From JBGAPI01 sp044221335 (GTDB lineage Bacteria; Pseudomonadota; Gammaproteobacteria; Xanthomonadales; Ahniellaceae), in NCBI GenBank assembly GCA_044221335.1, contig JBGAPI010000031.1, positions 1 through 64,000 on the forward strand: a stretch of DNA of 64,000 nucleotides, written 5' to 3'. How positions within the stretch are numbered: position 1 is the stretch's first letter; every line of letters starts with the position of its first letter. A program made the position numbers and the translations under genes. The notes under the pieces are model-generated. The model had not been told where the DNA came from. It did no database searches and saw only the letters and a list, made by a program, of their open reading frames with translations. Of the stretch, positions 59,057 to 64,000 are shown in pieces.

Positions 59057-60550
59057 CTACAGCAGGACGACATCGAACTGCTCCTGCGCGTACTGCTCGT
59101 CGGCCTGCAGCCGGATGGTCTTGCCGATGAACTCCTCCAGCTCCGCGATCGCGGCGGGCTCCTCCTCGAGGATCTTCGCGACGACCTTCGACGCCGCGAT
59201 CACCAGCAGGCGCCCGGCCTCGAACTGCCGCACGGCGCGGGTGATCTCGCGGAAGATCTCGTAGACGACGGTCTCGGTGCTCTTCACCGTGCCGCGCCCG
59301 CCGCAGGCCGCGCAGGGCTCGCAGAGCTGGCGCTCCAGGCTCTCGGTGGTGCGCTTGCGGGTCATCTCGACGAGACCGAGCGGGCTCATCGCGTAGACCG
59401 TGGTCTTCGCGTGGTCGCGCGCCAGCGCCTTCTCCAGCATCCGCAGGACCTGCCGCTTGTGCTCCTCGTCGGTCATGTCGATGAAGTCGATGATGATGAT
59501 GCCGCCGAGGTTGCGCAGGCGCAGCTGCCGGGCGGCGGCCTGCGCGGCCTCGAGGTTGGTGCGGAACACCGTCTCCTCGAGGTTGCGCGAGCCGAGATAG
59601 GCGCCGGTGTTGACGTCGATCGTCGACATCGCCTCGGTCTGGTCGACCACGAGGTAGCCGCCGGACTTCAGCGGCACGTTCTTCTTCAGCGCGTTCTGGA
59701 TCTCGTCCTCGACGCCGTAGAGGTCGAAGATCGGGCGCTCGCCCGGGTAGTGCTCGATGCGCTCGACCAGTTCGGGAATGAACTGCTGGGCGAACTCGCG
59801 GGCGCGGTCGTAGCTCTCGCGCGAGTCGATCCGCACCTTCTCCACCGTGGGCCGCAGGAGGTCGCGCAGCGCCCGCAGCGACAACGGCAGCTCCTCGTAG
59901 ATGCGCTCGCCCGGCCGGGCCGTGCCCATCCGCTTCGACACCGCGTTCCAGACGCGATGCAGGTAGGCGATGTCCTCGGCCAGCGGCTCGGCCGACTGGC
60001 CCTCGGCATTGGTGCGCAGGATGTAACCGGTGGACTGCTCCGGCGTCATCAGCGTTCCGACGAGTTCCTTCAGGCGGGTGCGCTCGGTCTCGTCCTCGAT
60101 CCGCGCCGACACCCCGACCATCCGCACGTAGGGCAGGAACACGACGTAGCGCGACGGGATCGACAGATGGGTAGTGAGGCGCGCGCCCTTGCTGCCGATC
60201 GGATCCTTCACCACCTGCACGATGACGTCCTGGCCCTCGCGCAGCAGCTCCGAGATCGGCGGCGCCGTCGAGCCGGATGCGGCGTTGCCGTTGCCGTCGC
60301 CGACCTCGGGCTCGACCATCGGCGCCCGCAGGATGTCGGATGCGTGCAGGAACGCGGTCCGCTCGAGACCGATGTCGATGAAGGCCGCCTGCATCCCCGG
60401 CATCACGCGCGACACCCGTCCCTTGTAGACGTTGCCGACGTAGCCGCGTCGCGACGCGCGCTCCAGGGTCATCTCCTGCAGCATGCCGTTCTCGACCAGG
60501 GCGACGCGGGTTTCGCGGGGGGTGACGTTGATGAGGAGTTCTTCCGACAC
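59057..60550 (-). CDS. rng: Ribonuclease G
   Basis: 497 residues from GTG 60550, with GAGG upstream; E. coli RNase G has 489. S1 domain at about 38-115 (YVGNVYKGRVSRVMPGMQAAFIDIG), catalytic DVNTGAYLG and GGIIIIDFIDM, and a zinc-link CEPCAACGGRG near 405-415. It endonucleolytically processes 16S rRNA 5' ends and some mRNAs. It is upstream of yhdP on the same strand, the normal order maf-rng-yhdP-tldD, except that a 220-bp inverted-repeat segment separates it from maf. Confidence 0.95.
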   Translation of the reverse strand: MSEELLINVTPRETRVALVENGMLQEMTLERASRRGYVGNVYKGRVSRVMPGMQAAFIDIGLERTAFLHASDILRAPMVEPEVGDGNGNAASGSTAPPISELLREGQDVIVQVVKDPIGSKGARLTTHLSIPSRYVVFLPYVRMVGVSARIEDETERTRLKELVGTLMTPEQSTGYILRTNAEGQSAEPLAEDIAYLHRVWNAVSKRMGTARPGERIYEELPLSLRALRDLLRPTVEKVRIDSRESYDRAREFAQQFIPELVERIEHYPGERPIFDLYGVEDEIQNALKKNVPLKSGGYLVVDQTEAMSTIDVNTGAYLGSRNLEETVFRTNLEAAQAAARQLRLRNLGGIIIIDFIDMTDEEHKRQVLRMLEKALARDHAKTTVYAMSPLGLVEMTRKRTTESLERQLCEPCAACGGRGTVKSTETVVYEIFREITRAVRQFEAGRLLVIAASKVVAKILEEEPAAIAELEEFIGKTIRLQADEQYAQEQFDVVLL

Positions 60551-60574
60551 CGTCAATGCCTCGCGTTGAACGAA

Positions 60575-60801
60575 GTAGGACCCAGGGCCCAGGGCCCAGC
60601 GCCCAGTTGGCCCGTGGCGAGTCTGAAGCCCCTCGCGTCGCAACCGTCGCGCGGTGCGGCGAGCGGCGGCGACTTCTGGTCGTGGCAGTTCATCGGTTGC
60701 ATGTCATCGGAATCTCGCGAGGAACGACTGGTTCGGAACGGGATGCAGCGGCACACCAGGCGAGCCCTACCGGGCCCTGGGCCCTGTGCCCGGGGCCCTA
60801 C
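60575..60801. repeat. Inverted-repeat-bounded segment between maf and rng
   Basis: The left arm (60575-60606) is GTAGGACCCAGGGCCCAGG and onward; the right arm (60766-60801), read on the minus strand, is GTAGGGCCCCGGGCACAGG then GCCCAGGGCCCGG. About 160 bases of non-coding sequence lie between. The right arm covers the maf TAG stop. It looks like a small palindromic element that landed between two genes usually adjacent. Confidence 0.65.
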
Positions 60802-61370
60802 TCCATCGCGACGCCGAACTCCTCGAGCAACCGCGACGTCTCGTGCAGAGGTAAACCCATCACCCCTGAATAGCTCCCGACGAGCCGCGAGACGAAGGTG
60901 CCGGCGCGGCCCTGGATCGCGTAGGCGCCGGCGCGGCCCATGGCCTCCCCGCTGGCGACGTAGCGCTCGATCGCCGCCTCGGACAGCTCGGCGAACTGGA
61001 CTTCCGAGGTCGACACCGTCTCGCTCTCGCGCCCCGCGCTGACGCAGCAGACCGCCGAGTGCACGAGATGCGTGCGTCCGGACAGCCGCCGCAGCATCGC
61101 ACGGGCGTCGTCGGCATCCGCCGGCTTGCCGAAGATGGCGTCGCCGAGGACCACTTCGGTATCGGCGGACAACACCACGGCTCCCGGCACTGCGGCGACC
61201 TGGAGCCAGCCGGCACCCGCCTTGTCGCGCGCAACCCGGCGCACGTAGTCGAGCGGTGATTCTCCCGCCGCGGGAACCTCCGGAACCTCCACGTCGATCA
61301 CCGAATGGTGCACGCCGATGAGGTCCAGGAGCTCACGCCGGCGCGGTGATCGGGAGGCGAGAAACAGCAT
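60798..61370 (-). CDS. maf: Maf-family nucleotide pyrophosphatase
   Basis: 190 residues. The signature LASRSPRRRELLDLIG at the N-terminus, SADTEVVLGDAIFGKPAD and GRAGAYAIQGRAGTFVSRLVGSYSGVMGLPL near the C-terminus identify a Maf/YhdE house-cleaning dTTP/UTP pyrophosphatase. It removes non-canonical or excess nucleotides. It is first in the maf-rng-yhdP-tldD set. The stop codon lies in an inverted repeat. Confidence 0.95.
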   Translation of the reverse strand: MLFLASRSPRRRELLDLIGVHHSVIDVEVPEVPAAGESPLDYVRRVARDKAGAGWLQVAAVPGAVVLSADTEVVLGDAIFGKPADADDARAMLRRLSGRTHLVHSAVCCVSAGRESETVSTSEVQFAELSEAAIERYVASGEAMGRAGAYAIQGRAGTFVSRLVGSYSGVMGLPLHETSRLLEEFGVAME

Positions 61371-61513
61371 CGGACAGCGGCTCCGGGGGGCGAAAGGGCC
61401 GCAAAACTAGCATGCCAGGGGTTAAGAAAGCCCTGAACAAGCCGTCACGCTGGCTCGCGTCGCGGTTCGGTGGCACAATCCCGCGCCTCGCAATCCCGCC
61501 CCTGCTCTACTTC

Positions 61514-61732
61514 ATGGCAAAAGACGATCAAATCGAGATGGAAGGCACGGTCTCCGAAACCCTGCCCAACACCATGTTCCGCGTGCGCCTCGACAATGGC
61601 CACGTCGTGACGGCCCATATCTCCGGCCGCATGCGCAAGAACTACATCCGCATCCTCACCGGCGACCGCGTCAAGGTCGAGATGACGCCCTACGACCTCA
61701 CCAAGGGTCGGATCTCCTACCGCATGAAGTAG
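61514..61732 (+). CDS. infA: Translation initiation factor IF-1
   Basis: 72 residues, the exact family length. MAKDDQIEMEGTVSETLPNT begins an S1/OB fold with VVTAHISGRMRKNYIRILTGD and ends KGRISYRMK. IF-1 binds the ribosomal A site in initiation. The frame is open upstream to 61346, but ATG 61514 gives the conserved N-terminus. It is divergent from maf. Confidence 0.97.
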   Translation: MAKDDQIEMEGTVSETLPNTMFRVRLDNGHVVTAHISGRMRKNYIRILTGDRVKVEMTPYDLTKGRISYRMK

Positions 61733-61834
61733 CCGTGCGGCCCGCGTGGGCGCGGCCGAGGCCGCGACACCCGCGCGACAGCCCGATTCCCGATCGTTGC
61801 AGCGTTGCGGCTTCCGCCGCGGGCGGCGCCGTTG

Positions 61835-62326
61835 TCAAAGCAGCGTGGGATTGCGCTGCAGCAGCGCCCAATTCAGCAATAGCGCGAAGCTGATCCAGGC
61901 GAGGTACGGCAGCAGCAGCAGGCCGGCCACGCGCTGCAGACGCCAGAACAGCACGGCGGTCATGAAGACCAGCCCCCACAGGATCAGCATCTCGGCGAGC
62001 GCCGCCTGTCCGCGATGCCAGGCGAAGAACAGCCAGCTCCACAGGGCATTCGCCGCCAGCTGCATCGCGAACAGGCTCAGTGCCGCGCGGTTGTCGCGGG
62101 TGAAACCGCGCGTGCGCCAGACCAGCCAGGCGGCCAGCGCCATCGCAGCGAACAGCATCGTCCAGACCGGCCCGAACACGCCTGCCGGGGGCGCCCAGTC
62201 CGGGCGCGACAGCGCGAGGTAGAACGGTCCGGCGTCCACCGCGGAAGCCCCGCCGATCGCGGCGGCGGCGAAACACGCGAGCAGCCAGCCGAGCAGGCCG
62301 CCGATCTGTCGAGGCTTGTCCAGCAC
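61835..62326 (-). CDS. tspO: TspO/MBR-family tryptophan-rich sensory protein
   Basis: 163 residues from GTG 62326, with GGGAGAAGG upstream. Five helices with RPDWAPPAGVFGPVWTMLFA, the diagnostic W-x-PP-x-FGPVW motif of TspO, and ANALWSWLFFAWHRGQAAL. TspO binds porphyrins and influences tetrapyrrole and stress responses in the envelope. The frame is open for 21 further residues upstream, but the Arg/Glu-rich extension does not fit the family. Confidence 0.93.
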   Translation of the reverse strand: MLDKPRQIGGLLGWLLACFAAAAIGGASAVDAGPFYLALSRPDWAPPAGVFGPVWTMLFAAMALAAWLVWRTRGFTRDNRAALSLFAMQLAANALWSWLFFAWHRGQAALAEMLILWGLVFMTAVLFWRLQRVAGLLLLPYLAWISFALLLNWALLQRNPTLL

Positions 62327-62501
62327 CGCCTTCTCCCGCGCCGTACCGATGGATTCGCGGAAGGCTAGCACGCGCTTCCGCGTCGCCACCTTGCCGCCAA
62401 GGATTCATTCCCGGGTCGATCCGGCGCTGAAGTTTGCAAGACCTGACAGGCGCCGGCGCGCGGCGCCGCTAGGATGGCGCGGGGTGTCCAGGGGCGGCCC
62501 G

Positions 62502-64000
62502 ATGCACGCGCAAGTCAACGAATCGCGACGTCTGCAGGCGCTGCGCGGCTATGTCGTGCTCGACACCGCGCACGAGCCGGTGTTCGACGCCATCACCGAG
62601 CTGGCGGCCGCGATCTGCGAGGCGCCGATCGCGATGATCAGCCTGGTCGATGCCGACCGGCAGTGGTTCAAGTCCTACCTCGGCGTGGACTTCCGCGAGT
62701 CGCCCCGGAGTTCGTCGATCTGCGCCCACGCGATGCTCGGCGACGAGGTGATGGAGGTGTTCGATGCCACCCGGGACGAGCGCTTCGTCGACTTCGACGG
62801 CGTCGTCGGCAGTCCGCACATCCGCTTCTATGCCGGCGCGCCGTTGCGCGACGCCGAAGGCTTCGCCCTCGGCACGGTGTGCGTGATCGACCGCGAACCG
62901 CGCACGCTGACCCCGGCGCAGCGCGCGTCGCTGACCCACCTGTCCACGGTCGTCATGCGCCTGCTCGAGGCCCGCAAGCAGGCCTTCCGCACCGAACTGC
63001 TCGGACGCGGCCTCGACGCTTCCAGCAGCGAGGTCTACGTGCTCGACGCCAACACCCGGCGCTTCATCCACGTCAACGAGAGCGCGCTCGCCAACACCGG
63101 CTACGGTTTCGCCGAGCTGATCCGGCTGGACGCACCCGCGCTGCTGCCGGAACTCGACCAGCGCTGGTTCCACGACGCGATCGCGCGCACCGGCCACCGC
63201 GACCGCCACAGCGCCGTCTTCGAGACCCGCTGCCGCCGGCGCGACGGCAGCGACTACCCGGTGCACGGCTCGCTGACGTTCTCGATCACCGCCGACCTGC
63301 CGCTGCTGTACCTGGTGCTGAACGACATCAGCAGCCGCGTCGCGGCCGAGACGGCGCAGCGCGAGGCCGAGCAGCGGGTCCGCACCATCACCGACAACCT
63401 GCCGGCGCTGGTCGCCTACATCGACGCCGAGGAGCGCTACCGCTTCAACAACGCGACCTACCGGCTGTGGCTCGATCGCCCGGTGTCGCAGATCACGGGC
63501 CGGACGATGTCGGAGGTGCACGAGCCGGCGCTGTACCAGCTGCTCGCACCCGCCTACCGCCGCGCGATGGCGGGCAAGCGCGAGAGCTTCGAGTTCGAAT
63601 ACCTGCACCACGGCCGGCCGCGCTACGTCCGCGGCACCTTCGTTCCGGAACACGACGCCGCGGGCGCCGTGATCGGCGTCTACGCGCTGACCCACGACGC
63701 GACCCGGGTGAAGAACGCCGAAGACCAGCTGCGTCGCCTCGCCCACTTCGATCCGCTGACCAATCTCGCCAATCGCGCCCGGCTGCACGAGCGCCTGTCC
63801 GAGGCGATCGCGCGCAGTCGCCGCGACGGCGGCCCGCTCGCCGTGCTCTACCTCGACGTCGACCGCTTCAAGCAGATCAACGACTGCCACGGACATCTGG
63901 TCGGCGACGAAGTGCTGCAGGAGTTCGCCGGTCGGCTGGTCACCCGGGTGCGGCAGACCGACACCGTCGCCCGCCTCGGCGGCGACGAGTTCCTGATCGT
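62502..64000 (+). CDS. Diguanylate cyclase with GAF and two PAS domains (partial, cut by window end)
   Basis: About 499 residues are inside the window. The N-terminal GAF domain (about 20-160) has AMISLVDADRQWFKSYLGV and SSICAHAML. Two PAS domains follow (about 170-285 and 300-405; ITDNLPALVAYIDAEERYRF). The GGDEF domain begins at about 410 with DPLTNLANRARLHERL, DVDRFKQINDCHGHLVGD and GGDEF at the very end. The inhibitory site RxxD (RQTD) lies five residues before GGDEF, so product inhibition by cyclic-di-GMP is expected. An EAL domain could follow outside the window. No membrane helix, so a cytosolic sensor. Confidence 0.95.
   Translation, partial: MHAQVNESRRLQALRGYVVLDTAHEPVFDAITELAAAICEAPIAMISLVDADRQWFKSYLGVDFRESPRSSSICAHAMLGDEVMEVFDATRDERFVDFDGVVGSPHIRFYAGAPLRDAEGFALGTVCVIDREPRTLTPAQRASLTHLSTVVMRLLEARKQAFRTELLGRGLDASSSEVYVLDANTRRFIHVNESALANTGYGFAELIRLDAPALLPELDQRWFHDAIARTGHRDRHSAVFETRCRRRDGSDYPVHGSLTFSITADLPLLYLVLNDISSRVAAETAQREAEQRVRTITDNLPALVAYIDAEERYRFNNATYRLWLDRPVSQITGRTMSEVHEPALYQLLAPAYRRAMAGKRESFEFEYLHHGRPRYVRGTFVPEHDAAGAVIGVYALTHDATRVKNAEDQLRRLAHFDPLTNLANRARLHERLSEAIARSRRDGGPLAVLYLDVDRFKQINDCHGHLVGDEVLQEFAGRLVTRVRQTDTVARLGGDEFLI

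Noticed and set aside
60556..60873. Plus-strand open frame of 105 codons between rng and maf
   Set aside because: It lies inside an inverted-repeat element and overlaps the maf 3' end antisense, with no ribosome-binding site.
55160..61042. Open frame of 1960 codons on the plus strand opposite tldD-yhdP-rng-maf
   Set aside because: It is antisense to four well-recognised genes, and its composition is typical of codon-position mirroring.

Overview
The window is high-GC gammaproteobacterial chromosome. Its gene content points to the Xanthomonadales/Lysobacterales (Rhodanobacteraceae-like): a 41-residue L36 protein, the tpiA-secG-tRNA-Leu order, the maf-rng-yhdP-tldD block, SoxR facing an MFS pump, several ECF sigma/TPR-kinase pairs, and secreted proteins ending in F-x-D-G-F-E. 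No rRNA, CRISPR array, prophage or complete insertion sequence was seen. Family assignments come from reading motifs; no database was searched.

Layout, left to right. 1-5.6 kb: a gene tail, a DUF4105/Lnb-like membrane protein, and three tandem paralogues of an unknown membrane-anchored family with six matching cysteines. 5.8-13 kb: surface proteins, namely a four-repeat adhesin-like protein with a VPTL-type C-terminal sorting tail, and a two-gene operon (heparinase-like lyase, then an Asp-box repeat protein) whose products both end in F-x-DGFE. A perfect CRP/Clp-type palindrome and an HTH-only LysR-like gene lie upstream of that operon. 13.8-39.8 kb: three TPR-containing Ser/Thr kinases and three ECF sigma factors, interspersed with a DadA/PuuB-like oxidoreductase, rpmJ, an SDR, a GYF_2-RDD-pilin-like fusion, a DctA-type symporter, a zinc deacylase-like enzyme, a very large M48 metalloprotease and a 12-repeat secreted protein (third DGFE tail). 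40-43 kb: soxR with a SoxR-type promoter driving an MFS exporter, and a two-gene unit encoding a small basic protein and a TIR/deoxyribosyltransferase-like protein. 43-48.6 kb: tRNA-Leu(GAG), secG, tpiA, a cystathionine gamma-synthase/lyase, and an ABC exporter behind a GGTG-N16-CACC operator-like site. 48.8-53.5 kb: acyl-CoA dehydrogenase, crotonase, divergent TetR regulator, two small membrane proteins. 53.7-64 kb: tldD, yhdP, rng, maf, infA, tspO and a GAF-PAS-PAS-GGDEF diguanylate cyclase cut by the right edge.

Two themes tie the window together. Signalling and surface genes are mixed: the kinase/sigma modules sit next to secreted repeat proteins with unusual C-termini. The intergenic space is full of REP-like palindromes (TAGGGCGG...CCGCC), and their leading TAG is often the stop codon of the preceding gene. 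A second, roughly 160-bp composite repeat occurs twice in opposite orientation.
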